Below, piece after piece: positions 34,067-43,168 of a DNA stretch of 43,168 nt. The notes under the pieces were generated by a model. The model had not been told where the DNA came from, did not search any database, and saw nothing but the letters and a program-made list of their open reading frames with translations. Source of the DNA: an uncultured Desulfomonile sp. (GTDB lineage Bacteria; Desulfobacterota; Desulfomonilia; Desulfomonilales; Desulfomonilaceae). The DNA is taken from positions 1-43,168 of the forward strand of contig CAITZA010000156.1 of assembly GCA_903896745.1 (NCBI GenBank). The letters run 5' to 3'. Made by a program: the position numbers and the translations under genes. Position 1 is the first letter of the stretch; each line of letters opens with the position of its first letter.

Positions 34067-34739
34067 AACAAAACCCTCCTTTAAGATGTTATTGGAAAAG
34101 AGGGAGTCACAATAATTGTGAACAAACTAAACTTTGCCCTGTCCAGTTTATCCCCCTTCCACAAGAAGCCGCTTTGAAATAGAATTGGGTCCTGAACCGA
34201 TTTCAGAGACTACAACTAAAGGTATCGACAGCCATATCGGTTGTTGATACGGTCACCTGACCATCGCAAAAAACGCACTCGTTGTAATGATGCGAATTCC
34301 TGATCGCTGCCTTGACATCCCACACCGAAAGCTATCGCAACTTTACGTCCGGACATGTAACTGTGTCCAGCACGGAAATATTCTAGCTTGGATAAGATAT
34401 TGATGATTAGAAGGAATATTTGTATAATTAATACTGATACACTGTAAAAAGCGCCGTTGTCAAGTAAGATTGAATTCTATTCGTAAAATTGCCAAAAAAG
34501 AATCACCGGACATAGCCCTGCAGGCAGGAAAAATTTGCTATAACCAATCATGAACAGTAACTATTTTAGTGTTAGTAACTAACGGTTTGAATTACTATGC
34601 CCCAAGGCAATTTTATCGCTGATTACCGCTGTAGGGTCCATGAATTTCCAGGTTCTCAAGAGATGGATTATGTGCATGTAACCACTCGAGGGAATTCCAC
34701 CATGAGAGGTCTGAAATCCAGGTAAGGATTTGAATTAAT
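34067..34739. other. Divergent intergenic region acs / DUF294 genes
   Basis: About 670 bases without a supported gene. It carries the structured inverted repeat listed separately (34222-34262) and a short repeat GTTAG-TAA-CTAAC near 34573. Its length suggests transcriptional control of acs (leftward) and the cNMP-CBS-DUF294 genes (rightward), but I found no definite promoter, including no good sigma-54 site. Confidence 0.5.
34222..34262. promoter_or_regulatory. Tandem inverted repeats upstream of acs
   Basis: GTATCGACAGCC (34222-34233) and GGTTGTTGATAC (34239-34250) pair over 12 positions in the plus-strand RNA with two G-U pairs, loop 5. Immediately after comes GGTCA-CC-TGACC (34251-34262), a second palindrome. 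They are 156-196 bases upstream of the acs start codon. They could be operator sites for an acetate-responsive regulator. Confidence 0.4.
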
Positions 34740-36635
34740 ATGGCGCCCAAGGTTATCTACCAGTTTGTTGGCGAAACGTTGCCATTTAATCGTGTGAGGA
34801 CTGAAGAGCTATACGATTTTGTGGATGCTCTTCAGGTTGAATATTTTCCAAAGGGTTCCATCATATTCAGACAGGACGGACAACCGGTTGACCATCTTCA
34901 TATAATACAAAGAGGAGCGGTCAAGGTATTTGTCAGGACTGATGAAGATCACATCACAATAAGGGATTTGGGTGGCGAGGGGGCTATTTTCGGGGCCGAA
35001 TGGATACTGCGGAATTCACCTCCCGACGTATATGTGGAAGCGGTAGAGGACACATTTTGCCTGCTTGCGCATAAACAGGTTTTTATTGAGTTCCTTCAGC
35101 AACATCCCGGATTAAGGAAACATTTTCTCCATGATTTGACCGAAGACAAGATGACAGAGGCTTATGCCAAATTGCGAAGCGACAGGATCACTGTCTCAGA
35201 ATCCAGGAGGTTCGACTATTTTAGCACTAGGGTAGCTCAAATTATTAGAAAATCCCTTGTCACGGTAGGCCGGTCGTTGAGCGTACTCGAAGTTGGGCAG
35301 CTGATGGCAAGGCAGGGGCTTGGATCTGTCCTGGTCAGGGACGATCTGGGCGCAATAGTGGGAATAGTCACTAAAAAGGATTTGAGAGCCAAGGTTGTGG
35401 CTCCCCGCCTGGATTACAACTCTCCCGTCGATCAGATTATGTCCAGCCCTGTCAAGATTATACCTGCTCAGGCAGTATGCTTTGAGGCCATGGTCAAAAT
35501 GATCAGAGAGCAGATAACCCATTTGGCTGTCCAGCACGGATCAGAAATTGTGGGTATAGTTAGCGCTCACGACATTATGGTCAATCAGGTAGCGGCGCCT
35601 GTTGTGTTGCTTAGAGATATTACCACTCAAAACAAAACTGATGACCTCAGTCTCTTTCATCAGAGACTACCGTCCATAGTCAGGAGACTGTTAGAACAGG
35701 GGGCCAGAGCTAGCCACATCCAGACTCTGGTCGCATTGATGAATGATCGTTTCATGCTGAAGCTAATTAATCTGGTTCAGCAAAAAATCGGCAAATCGCC
35801 AGTTAATTTTGCACGTCTATTGTTCGGCGAGTCTGGACGAAGGGAGATGAGTCTTTTCCCTTCCTATGACAACGGAATAGTTTACGAGGATCTTTCTGAA
35901 AATCTTTCAGATTCGAATCACCTCACCTATCTGGAAGCTTTTGCCCGATCGGTTGCCGACGCTTTTCAATCCTGTTGCTCAGGACCTTCAAGGCCTCGAA
36001 TCTGCGCATCAAACCCCAGATGGAGACAGCCCTTGTCTTTCTGGAAGCAATATCTCAGAGAGTCTGTTATAAACCCTATTCCCCCTGATCTGCCAGTCAC
36101 CAAGCAGATATTTGACTTCAGGCCCCTTTATGGGCGCCTGCAGCTAGGCGATGATCTCAGGAGTTCTATATCTGGTGAAATTACTCATGCCGCTTCTTTC
36201 AGGAAAATGTTAGCCAGGGACTTTTTGAAGCATACTGCGCCTGTTTCTTTTTTTAGAGACAGCGCCGTTGAATCTGATGGATCATCAGCGCCCAGCATTG
36301 ATCTACAGACCAGGCTTATCGATCCCTATGTAAACTTTGCGCGTTTAATGGCTATCAGCTACGGTATCAACCAGACCAACACATTGGACAGACTTAGGGA
36401 ACTTTCAGAGAGAGGCATTTTCAGTTTTTCGACTATTCACGATATATCCGCAGCTTATGAATTCAATGTTCAACTTGGTATCGTGAATCAGTTAAAACAG
36501 TTTGAAGCTGGAGCGACGCCTGACTGTTTTGTTGCAGTCTCGGATTTGTCGAACCTGGAACGTTTGATGCTGAAAGACACTTTTTCAGTTATGAACAAGA
36601 TCGTGGATGTAGTAAAAAACAGATTCATTGATTAG
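34740..36635 (+). CDS. cNMP-CBS-DUF294 protein with decayed nucleotidyltransferase motif
   Basis: 631 residues. Domains: a cyclic-nucleotide-binding fold at 1-130 (FPKGSIIFRQDGQPVDHLHIIQRGAVKVFV), two CBS domains (about 167-222 and 230-282), and a DUF294 nucleotidyltransferase-like domain plus a C-terminal helical part (about 305-631). The nucleotidyltransferase signature in active relatives is GSEGRxEQTxxTDQDN; here it is GESGRREMSLFPSYDNG (363-379), with the first metal aspartate replaced by serine (S375) and only D377 left. So this copy is likely inactive and may be a regulator. AAGGA lies 11 bases upstream of the ATG. It is the first of a three-gene set with an intact paralogue and an exonuclease, a set that often accompanies acs/actP. 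Confidence 0.87.
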   Translation: MAPKVIYQFVGETLPFNRVRTEELYDFVDALQVEYFPKGSIIFRQDGQPVDHLHIIQRGAVKVFVRTDEDHITIRDLGGEGAIFGAEWILRNSPPDVYVEAVEDTFCLLAHKQVFIEFLQQHPGLRKHFLHDLTEDKMTEAYAKLRSDRITVSESRRFDYFSTRVAQIIRKSLVTVGRSLSVLEVGQLMARQGLGSVLVRDDLGAIVGIVTKKDLRAKVVAPRLDYNSPVDQIMSSPVKIIPAQAVCFEAMVKMIREQITHLAVQHGSEIVGIVSAHDIMVNQVAAPVVLLRDITTQNKTDDLSLFHQRLPSIVRRLLEQGARASHIQTLVALMNDRFMLKLINLVQQKIGKSPVNFARLLFGESGRREMSLFPSYDNGIVYEDLSENLSDSNHLTYLEAFARSVADAFQSCCSGPSRPRICASNPRWRQPLSFWKQYLRESVINPIPPDLPVTKQIFDFRPLYGRLQLGDDLRSSISGEITHAASFRKMLARDFLKHTAPVSFFRDSAVESDGSSAPSIDLQTRLIDPYVNFARLMAISYGINQTNTLDRLRELSERGIFSFSTIHDISAAYEFNVQLGIVNQLKQFEAGATPDCFVAVSDLSNLERLMLKDTFSVMNKIVDVVKNRFID

Positions 36636-36679
36636 TGAACCATTAGTTTTTCTTGCTAATGCCATATTCTGGAGAATTC

Positions 36680-38611
36680 ATGAGCCAATCTACCGAAATT
36701 CATTTTGCTGATCCCATTGCAGTGGTTCATTTCCTAAAAAAGGTGGTTCCTTTTAACGAGCTGGAGAGCGCTACTCTTAGGAAGCTGGCTGGAAAAATGA
36801 CATTGGATTTTTTCCCGCGCGGTTCCAAAATCCTCGAACAGGACGTTTCCCATCTAAATCACCTGTATTTTATCCAGAGGGGCGGTGTCAGAATAGAAAC
36901 CAACGACCCGACGAATGGCCCCATACTTAAGGACGTCAGAGAGGAAACTCATTATTTCGGCACATTATCGATCATAAGTGGAGGAAAGTCAGTCTTTGAC
37001 GTTACAGCCATTGAAGACACATTTTGTTACATGCTTGACCGGGGGACTTTCATGGAACTGATTCGTGAAAGGCCTGACTTTGCCGCTCATTTATGGGAAC
37101 GTCTTTCGAAAGAGGTGGTGGGCGAAGTTTACGAACAGATAAGGAGCCAAAAACTTCAACCACGCCCTGAAGAAGGTTTGAGGCTTTTTAATTTCCCAAT
37201 AAAAGAAGTAATAAAACGTCCAATGGAAACCATATCCGCTGACGCCTCCATTCAGCAGGCGGCAGCTGGAATGTCTGAAAGCAAGATTGGGTCACTCCTT
37301 GTGACTGATGCGAATGGGGACGTTGTTGGAATAATTACCGACAATGACTTGAGAAACAAGGTGGTGGCAAAAGGTGTTGATCCCATAGCGTCTGTCGATA
37401 ACATCATGTCTTCACCAGTAAAGACTATTTCCGAAGAAGCTATTTGCTTTGACGCTTTGGTCGAAATGATGCATTCCCAGACGCATCATCTCGCGGTCAA
37501 GGGTGAAAAGGGCATAACCGGAGTGATATCGGCACACGACATCATGGTAGACCAGGGTGATTCTCCGATATCTCTATACAGGGAAATAGTCGCTCAAAAA
37601 ATTATAGCCGGATTATATCCGTTATCCCTTAAGACCCCATTGATAGTGAGGGCATTGATTCTGGAAGGCGCAAAAGCCAATGACGTCACCAGAATGATAT
37701 CAATCCTGAATGATCACATAGTGAGCAGGGTTATCTCCCTGCTGGATCAGGAAGTGGGTCCCGCGCCCTACCCCTTTTGCTGGCTGACTATGGGTAGCGA
37801 AGGACGTCAGGAGCAAACTTTTAAAACTGACCAAGATAACGCCCTGATTTATGAAACTCCCCCGGAAGGATGGGACTATGTAAAGGATGCAAAGCTATTC
37901 TTTAGAAGATTCGGCAACTTGGCCATAAAACATTTAGAGGCTTGCGGGTATCCCCTGTGCAAGGGCGAGATCATGGCATCTAATCCGAAGTGGAGGAAGC
38001 CATACGTTGTCTGGAGAAATTACTTTGACAACTGGATGAACGCGCCCGAACCCCAAGCTGTCCTTCACGCAACTATCTTTTTCGATTTCAGGTCAGGTTA
38101 TGGGGAAAGGGAACTAGCGGAACGTCTTAGGGACTACGTGGTGCGTCACGCCCCAACCAGGAGCATCTTCCTGATGCATTTGGCCAGAGATTGCATGTCA
38201 ACAAAGTCGCCTCTGTCTTTTTTCAAGAATTTCCTTGTAGAGAAGGATGGAAAATATAAGAATCGTCTGGACCTCAAGACACGTGGTCTGGTTCCATTTG
38301 TCGATTTTGCTCGCGTAATGGCGTTGAGACATGGTCTACGCGAAACAAACACCCTGGCCAGAATTCAGACATTAGGGAAAAATGGCCTTATTCCGGAAGG
38401 GATCTATGCCGATATTCGGGAAGCCTATGAATTTCAGATGCAAATCCGGTTGGTACATCAACTGCAATTGATTGAAAATGGTCAACAGCCCGACAATTAT
38501 ATAGACCCGGCTGAACTTAGTGATCGTGAAAAACAAACTCTGAAAGAAGCGTTTGAAGTAATTAATGCGCTGCAGGGTTATCTCAAAAGCGAATTTCGCG
38601 TCCTCGAGTGA
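36680..38611 (+). CDS. cNMP-CBS-DUF294 nucleotidyltransferase-like protein, intact copy
   Basis: 643 residues from the ATG at 36680 (GGAG five bases upstream); a start at 36653 has no ribosome site. Layout as in its upstream neighbour: cNMP-binding (about 18-140), two CBS domains (about 175-230 and 240-292), DUF294 with MGSEGRQEQTFKTDQDNA (371-388), which keeps both aspartates D384 and D386, and a C-terminal helical domain. The cNMP and CBS parts should sense adenine nucleotides. Relatives sit next to acs-actP genes in many proteobacteria; their precise role is not settled. The pair is tandem with 44 bases between, and the exonuclease gene follows after 12 bases. Confidence 0.9.
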   Translation: MSQSTEIHFADPIAVVHFLKKVVPFNELESATLRKLAGKMTLDFFPRGSKILEQDVSHLNHLYFIQRGGVRIETNDPTNGPILKDVREETHYFGTLSIISGGKSVFDVTAIEDTFCYMLDRGTFMELIRERPDFAAHLWERLSKEVVGEVYEQIRSQKLQPRPEEGLRLFNFPIKEVIKRPMETISADASIQQAAAGMSESKIGSLLVTDANGDVVGIITDNDLRNKVVAKGVDPIASVDNIMSSPVKTISEEAICFDALVEMMHSQTHHLAVKGEKGITGVISAHDIMVDQGDSPISLYREIVAQKIIAGLYPLSLKTPLIVRALILEGAKANDVTRMISILNDHIVSRVISLLDQEVGPAPYPFCWLTMGSEGRQEQTFKTDQDNALIYETPPEGWDYVKDAKLFFRRFGNLAIKHLEACGYPLCKGEIMASNPKWRKPYVVWRNYFDNWMNAPEPQAVLHATIFFDFRSGYGERELAERLRDYVVRHAPTRSIFLMHLARDCMSTKSPLSFFKNFLVEKDGKYKNRLDLKTRGLVPFVDFARVMALRHGLRETNTLARIQTLGKNGLIPEGIYADIREAYEFQMQIRLVHQLQLIENGQQPDNYIDPAELSDREKQTLKEAFEVINALQGYLKSEFRVLE

Positions 38612-38623
38612 TGAGATTTTAAA

Positions 38624-39352
38624 TTGAAAAAAATTCTTGACTGGCTTGGCTTCAGAAAACATGAGTTAATAAAGGAAAACAGAAGTTTTTTTAATAACTT
38701 TGACAAGAATAAACCATTTGAGGAATACGAGTATGTAGTGCTGGATACTGAATTAACTGGATTGGATCCAAAAAAAGGTGAAGTAGTTTCCATAGGAGCT
38801 GTCAGGGTAAGAAACCTGAGGATCATGATAGGTGGCAACTATTTTTGCTATGCAAAACCGTCAAGCCCACTCCCCAAAGATAGTACCCTAATTCACCGAA
38901 TAACCCCTCAACAGATAGAAACCGCGCCTCCCCTGCAAGAGGTGCTCCCTGATTTCATCAAATATTGTGAAGGCGCCATACTGGTTGGGCACTTCATAAA
39001 AATCGACATGACGTTTTTGGGTAAGGCGCTAAAAAAGCATTTTGGAGGAACACTGGGAAATATTTGGCTTGATACGCTTAAATTGGCTCAATCACTTGAA
39101 GAATACAGAAGACGGCACTCTTACTCGGATGACCCGATAGAGAACTCTTTTAATCTTAACAAGTTGGCTGTTAAATACAGCTTACCGCTATTTGAAAAAC
39201 ACGATGCGCTGGAAGACGCCATTCAGACGGCCTATCTGTTCTTATATCTGACCCAGAAATTAAGAACTACCGGATGCGTTACCTTGAACGACCTTATGAT
39301 CGCTCAAAGCAACGCTACATTACCATCTGATCAGAGTCATTCCACCGCGTAG
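38624..39352 (+). CDS. DnaQ-like DEDDh 3'-5' exonuclease
   Basis: 242 residues. ExoI DTELTGLDP gives D41 and E43; ExoII HFIKIDMTFL gives D128; ExoIII HDALEDA gives H193 and D198: the complete DEDDh set of the DNA polymerase III epsilon family. The start is TTG at 38624 after the DUF294 gene, with weak ribosome site; no ATG exists nearby. Residues 1-34 are a basic N-terminal extension. Such exonucleases beside CBS-DUF294 and acs genes are known in Vibrio and Pseudomonas clusters, so it is probably not a replication protein; role uncertain. It converges with the next gene and overlaps it by 16 bp. Confidence 0.85.
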   Translation: MKKILDWLGFRKHELIKENRSFFNNFDKNKPFEEYEYVVLDTELTGLDPKKGEVVSIGAVRVRNLRIMIGGNYFCYAKPSSPLPKDSTLIHRITPQQIETAPPLQEVLPDFIKYCEGAILVGHFIKIDMTFLGKALKKHFGGTLGNIWLDTLKLAQSLEEYRRRHSYSDDPIENSFNLNKLAVKYSLPLFEKHDALEDAIQTAYLFLYLTQKLRTTGCVTLNDLMIAQSNATLPSDQSHSTA

Positions 39353-41232
39353 CCGATGGTTTTGAGAGCTACGCCTATCTCTTTGAGGACCGCCGGATCG
39401 TCAATCGTCGAAGGAACGGAGAATTCCTCTCCGTCTGCAATCTTCCTCATCGTTCCCCTAAGGACCTTGCCAGAACGGGTCTTGGGTAATCTGTCCACTA
39501 TTACAGCTTTCTTGAAGGAAGCTACCGCTCCAATATCGGTTCTGACCATTTGAACGAGTTCTTTGATGATCTCATCCCTATCCTGTGAGACTCCGGCCTT
39601 TAACACAACGAACCCCAATGGAACCTGGCCCTTCAGATTGTCATACGCGCCTACGACCGCGCATTCCGCGACCGCTGGATGTTTTGCAAGGACTTCCTCC
39701 ATGCCCCCAGTAGATAGCCTGTGACCTGCAACATTTATGACATCGTCAATTCGACCCATGACGAATACATATCCATCTTCGTCAACATAACCACCATCCC
39801 CAGTCAGGTAATACCCGGGGAATGGCGCCATGTATGATTCCACGAAACGTTTGTCATCATTCCAGAGTGTTGGAAGGTTTGCAGGAGGAAGAGGAAGCTT
39901 GACACAAATAACCCCGTTTTCATTCGGACCAAGCTCTTTTCCATCAGAAGCGTCGAGTATTTTGAGGTTATATCCAGGCATGGGCATGGTTGCCGAGCCT
40001 GCTTTTATGTCGAAAAATTCAAGCCCCCGAAAGTTTCCACAGATCGCCCAGGCGGTCTCGGTCTGCCACCAATGGTCTATTACAGGCCGCTGCAGAAGAT
40101 CCGTGGCCCAATAATAGGTGTCAGGGTCTGTGCGTTCTCCAGCCAGAAACAAGGTTTCAAAATTTGCCAGATCATATTTCTTAAGAAATACGCCATTCGG
40201 GTCTTCCCTCTTGATTGCCCTGATCGCGGTTGGAGCGGTGAACAGCGCCTTGACCTTATGTTCGGAAATTACTCTCCAGAAAGCCCCGGGATCAGGGGTT
40301 CCAACCGGCTTACCCTCATAAAGAATTGTGGTCGCTCCTGTGAAAAGTGGAGCGTAGACAATGTAAGAGTGGCCTACGACCCAGCCTACATCCGAAGCAG
40401 CCCAGTATACATCACCAGGCCCGATGTTATAAATGTGCTTCATGCTCCAGCGTAAGGCTACGGCGTGTCCCCCGTTATCCCTGACTACACCTTTAGGTTT
40501 GCCAGTGGTCCCCGATGTGTACAGGATGTACAAAGGATCCGTAGCCGCCACAGGCACACATCCGGTCGAAGCGGCCGACGTTTCCAGTTCCATCCAGTCC
40601 AGGTCCCTGTCGCCTGACAAATCCGCTTTTATCATCTCTCTCTGATAGATGACAGTCTTGTCAGGTTTGTGAGTTGATATTTCAATTGCCTCATCCAACA
40701 GAGGCTTGTATGGTATGATCCGTTTGACTTCGATTCCGCATGACGCGGACATGATCACTTTGGGTCTGGCGTCATCTATGCGTACAGCCAGCTCACGGGG
40801 AGCAAAACCTCCAAACACTACCGAATGGATTGCCCCAAGGCGCGCACACGCCAGCATTGAGACGAGCGCCTCTGGAATCATGGGCATGTAGATTAGGACA
40901 GTGTCACCTTTGCCAACACCCAGGGCGCTGAGCATGCCGGCTACCTTGGAAACCCTCTCAAGCAGCGCATTGTAGCTTATTTTTTCAATAGTCTCTGTAA
41001 CAGGGCTGTCATAAATCACTGCTATCTGATCTCCCCTTCCCTCCTCAACATGCCTGTCCACAGCATTGTAGCATGTATTAAGCATGCCCCCTTTGAACCA
41101 TTGGACAAAGGGAAGATTCGATGCATCAAGAACCTGATCCCATTTCCTGTCCCAAGAAATGTCGTTTGCAGCCCTTCCCCAGAATGTTTCCGGGCTTTCC
41201 AGAGATTCCCTGTAAGCTTCAAGGTAGTTCAT
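39337..41232 (-). CDS. prpE: Propionyl-CoA synthetase-like acyl-CoA ligase (PrpE type)
   Basis: 631 residues. The body has the acyl-CoA ligase motifs YTSGTTGKPKG (about 265-275), IDHWWQTETAWAICGN, YYLTGDGGYVDEDGYVFV, hinge GRIDDVINVAGHRL, and LPKTRSGKVLRG with catalytic lysine (about K589). FGGFAPRELAVRIDDARPK and the overall length match the PrpE/ACSS3 branch, so propionate is the likely substrate, though acetate or butyrate is possible. The ATG at 41232 follows GGGGGTGAAA; a GTG at 41238 is possible. The lysine makes it a target for the nearby deacetylase. It lies opposite the acetate permease genes with a long gap between. Confidence 0.88.
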   Translation of the reverse strand: MNYLEAYRESLESPETFWGRAANDISWDRKWDQVLDASNLPFVQWFKGGMLNTCYNAVDRHVEEGRGDQIAVIYDSPVTETIEKISYNALLERVSKVAGMLSALGVGKGDTVLIYMPMIPEALVSMLACARLGAIHSVVFGGFAPRELAVRIDDARPKVIMSASCGIEVKRIIPYKPLLDEAIEISTHKPDKTVIYQREMIKADLSGDRDLDWMELETSAASTGCVPVAATDPLYILYTSGTTGKPKGVVRDNGGHAVALRWSMKHIYNIGPGDVYWAASDVGWVVGHSYIVYAPLFTGATTILYEGKPVGTPDPGAFWRVISEHKVKALFTAPTAIRAIKREDPNGVFLKKYDLANFETLFLAGERTDPDTYYWATDLLQRPVIDHWWQTETAWAICGNFRGLEFFDIKAGSATMPMPGYNLKILDASDGKELGPNENGVICVKLPLPPANLPTLWNDDKRFVESYMAPFPGYYLTGDGGYVDEDGYVFVMGRIDDVINVAGHRLSTGGMEEVLAKHPAVAECAVVGAYDNLKGQVPLGFVVLKAGVSQDRDEIIKELVQMVRTDIGAVASFKKAVIVDRLPKTRSGKVLRGTMRKIADGEEFSVPSTIDDPAVLKEIGVALKTIGYAVE

Positions 41233-41428
41233 TTTCACCCCCGTGAAATGATTTTAGGAATTGGTTAATAAAGCCAAGATCAACAAGACAGCCAAACCAG
41301 CCAGTATATGATTAGATCTAAACGTTACCCGGGAGTAAATGCCAGTTATAAAACCCTGTTTACTGAGAGTTCATGATCCGGAATTACTGACCAACACCGT
41401 GGATCACTTGTACGCATAACGCGTTGGT

Positions 41429-41444
41429 CATTATAGCCATAATG
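41429..41444. promoter_or_regulatory. Perfect inverted repeat upstream of prpE
   Basis: CATTAT-AGCC-ATAATG, with AACGCGTT just before it (41418-41425). About 200 bases upstream of the prpE start, so it may be an operator. Confidence 0.35.
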
Positions 41445-41965
41445 GCAAAATAAGCTCTTGAGCGCAATCTTATTTGCAAACCACCCGACCCAGCTCGAAC
41501 AACAGGAAACGCTTAGCCCAAAATTCTCAAATAATCCCAGATCATTATATAGCGAAGGAGTCTTCCGTGAAGCTCCCTTACTTATTTGAAGAATTTTATC
41601 TTTAAAGTTTTTGGCGTTTTAGCGCAAGCATTTTCTGGAAACAGGATGTAACAAAATTGAACATATCAAACCAAACTTATTATCAACTAATATCAATATG
41701 TTAAAAAAACAATAATACTGACGCAAAAGTTTTGGGTTGACATCGGCGACAATATAATTTTAACTTTGTCTCGTAGGCAGTTCAAATTAGAGGCAGCAGA
41801 GCGGAGACTTAACATATATTGATTTGAAACATTTCTTTTAGACAACAAATATAATCAACCTAAACATCAAAACCGTAGATTGGTATCGACAAGCTGATTA
41901 AGAATCCAGTTGGTGGAATGACTGAGCCTACCAGCAGAACCTAGACCGCCGTAGGAGATTCTCCA

Positions 41966-42280
41966 GTGCGTCATGAAATTCTCTACAAACCGGTACGCAT
42001 TCAGAGCAAGACCGACACAGGGGTAACATTACGCTACAGGTTTGCTTTGGACAAGCGCCCACTTCATACTTGCCACGTTTTTTCCATCCATGGTTTATCG
42101 AGATCCCTTGTTTTAGATATGCAAAGGCATTTTTTCTCGCTATCAGAAAGCGTTTTTAAAACTTTGTCACATTTTATTTCACCAGTCTTTATCGCCAGGA
42201 GTGACTGCCAGTCATTTTTCCTGGAGATTTTTGATCGGAAGCATTTGCTAGTAACACTGAATGGCAGATCTCCTCCGTAA
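41966..42280 (+). CDS. Doubtful hypothetical protein
   Basis: A 104-codon frame starting with ATG; AGGAG is upstream but too far away. No known motif; hydrophobic/basic composition with several Cys and His. It may be chance. Confidence 0.2.
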   Translation: MRHEILYKPVRIQSKTDTGVTLRYRFALDKRPLHTCHVFSIHGLSRSLVLDMQRHFFSLSESVFKTLSHFISPVFIARSDCQSFFLEIFDRKHLLVTLNGRSPP

Positions 42281-42504
42281 AGGCATGAACTTTTTGCCGT
42301 AGCATTCTGCAGTTCGTAAAGGGTAAACTCGTCTAAACAACTTATTAGAAATTTTATTTATTTAGTTTTTTTTGTCGTGGCCGAGACTGGGCAGGGATTG
42401 AATGAGTGATTTTGGCCACGCATTGGAGTGTGCAGAAACGTCTGGCTAAACGGAGGAATCTGTGAGTGTCCTCTGAAACTATCTCTAGGAAGGAGTAATT
42501 CATC

Positions 42505-42819
42505 GTGGCGCAGAAACAAGAAGATTGGGCTGCAATTGCAAGGAATCCCAAATTTATCGAGATTCACAAGAGAAAAACCGCCTTTCTTTTTGGCTGGTGG
42601 ATCTTTTCCACAGTCTATTATTTTCTGCTTCCGATTGGGGCAGGAGCGGCGCCTGGTTTTTTTAGCATAAAGGTGTTCGGTTGCATCAACATTGGTTACC
42701 TGTTTGCGCTATCGCAATTCTTCGTATCATGGGCAATAGCCATATATTACGCCTCATGGGCCAACAAGGTTTCTGATCGTCTCACCAACGAACTGATCGA
42801 TGAACTAAAACTGAGATAA
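42505..42819 (+). CDS. yjcH: DUF485 small membrane protein (YjcH-like)
   Basis: 104 residues with two hydrophobic helices (about 26-44 and 57-82), starting from GTG at 42505 with AAGGAG nine bases upstream. [28 protein letters not shown] is typical of the DUF485 family, whose genes almost always precede actP. It is thought to be an accessory of the acetate symporter. ActP starts 14 bases after its stop. Confidence 0.9.
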   Translation: MAQKQEDWAAIARNPKFIEIHKRKTAFLFGWWIFSTVYYFLLPIGAGAAPGFFSIKVFGCINIGYLFALSQFFVSWAIAIYYASWANKVSDRLTNELIDELKLR

Positions 42820-42833
42820 GGAGGACTAGCAGC

Positions 42834-43168
42834 ATGAAACGATTGGTACTTTTAACAGCACTAGCCCTCTCGTTGGGCCTCGTGATGATCTGTTTCACAC
42901 CGGACCTTTCCATTGCTGGGCCGGAAAGCGCGATAACCTCAGCGGTGACAGCTCAGGCCAAGGCAGCGACCCCCACCAAAGTCGAGGCTAACCGAACAAT
43001 TACAATCGCCATGTTCCTCGTCATCATCGCTATAACCCTTGGAGTTGTCGTCTGGGCTGCAAGCAGAACCAAGACAACCGCAGATTTTTACGCTGCCAGG
43101 GGGGCAATTACCGGCACCCAGAACGGTTGGGCCATTGCCGGCGATTACATGTCTGCAGCTTCTTTTCT
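42834..43168 (+). CDS. actP: Acetate permease ActP, sodium:solute symporter, 3' end outside window
   Basis: The ATG at 42834 has AAGGAGG upstream. 111 codons are visible before the edge: a signal-like N-terminus ([21 protein letters not shown]), a linker, a second helix (about 57-80), and [29 protein letters not shown], which is the SSS-family ActP motif at the first transport helix. It imports acetate and related short acids and directly follows DUF485, matching the yjcH-actP arrangement. With Acs and PrpE it supplies acid for activation. Confidence 0.93.
   Translation, partial: MKRLVLLTALALSLGLVMICFTPDLSIAGPESAITSAVTAQAKAATPTKVEANRTITIAMFLVIIAITLGVVVWAASRTKTTADFYAARGAITGTQNGWAIAGDYMSAASF

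Larger units (their letters stand above)
41233..42504. other. Long divergent intergenic region prpE / DUF485-actP
   Basis: About 1.27 kb with no well-supported gene. Features seen are palindromes at 41418-41425 (AACGCGTT) and 41429-41444 (CATTAT-AGCC-ATAATG), a TTGACA at 41737-41742 with a TATAAT-like element ten bases further on (wrong spacing), and GGAGA-T-TCTCC near 41956. A weak 104-codon frame at 41966-42280 is listed separately. The DUF485-actP promoter should be here. Confidence 0.5.

Noticed and set aside
33437-34084. 215-codon frame on the plus strand
   Set aside because: It lies fully antisense to acsA, whose motifs are intact; no ribosome site or known domain.

Overview
The window looks like chromosomal DNA of an anaerobic, organic-acid-degrading member of the Desulfobacterota (old Deltaproteobacteria; Syntrophobacter, Syntrophus or Desulfomonile-like). 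This is inferred from gene content: a branched-chain ABC importer operon with an embedded acyl-CoA synthetase, five AMP-forming acyl-CoA ligases, a leucine-degradation branch, an ActP-type acetate permease and a candidate selenocysteine gene. No 16S rRNA or other decisive marker is present. Gene density is that of an ordinary chromosome. I see no CRISPR array, prophage, insertion sequence or replication origin.

Region 1 (1-7548, minus strand) is one operon, read livG, acyl-CoA synthetase, livH, livM, livK, livF, then a secreted protein cut by the window edge. The synthetase is coupled to both neighbours by overlaps, so import and CoA activation of an acid are probably joined. Region 2 (8364-12398, plus) encodes a methylglutaconyl-CoA hydratase, an HMG-CoA-lyase-like enzyme and acetoacetyl-CoA synthetase: the last steps of leucine/isovalerate breakdown to acetyl-CoA and acetoacetyl-CoA. 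It diverges from the liv operon.

Region 3 (12400-21110) holds tRNA-Ala(GGC) with its own promoter and terminator, a LysM/DUF4384 lipoprotein, CvpA, a TPR protein, an unusual secreted protein with cysteine at every fifth residue, an Hsp20, a five-S1-domain protein, an unrecognised protein and NikR. Region 4 (21237-22686, minus) has a TlpA-like redoxin, then a 46-residue gene with an in-frame TGA followed by a SECIS-like hairpin, then an ArsR-family regulator. I think the TGA encodes selenocysteine; this is the most interesting part of the window. Region 5 (22943-28803) carries an EndoQ-like PHP nuclease, HU with a structured leader, a diverged lytic transglycosylase and a large transporter-HEAT-cNMP fusion.

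Region 6 (28828-43168) is an acetate/propionate activation island: a CoA ligase lacking the catalytic lysine, an AcuC-type deacetylase, acetyl-CoA synthetase, two cNMP-CBS-DUF294 proteins (one with a decayed nucleotidyltransferase site), a DEDDh exonuclease, propionyl-CoA synthetase, a DUF485 protein and the start of ActP. Together they suggest uptake and activation of short acids controlled by lysine acylation and nucleotide-sensing proteins.
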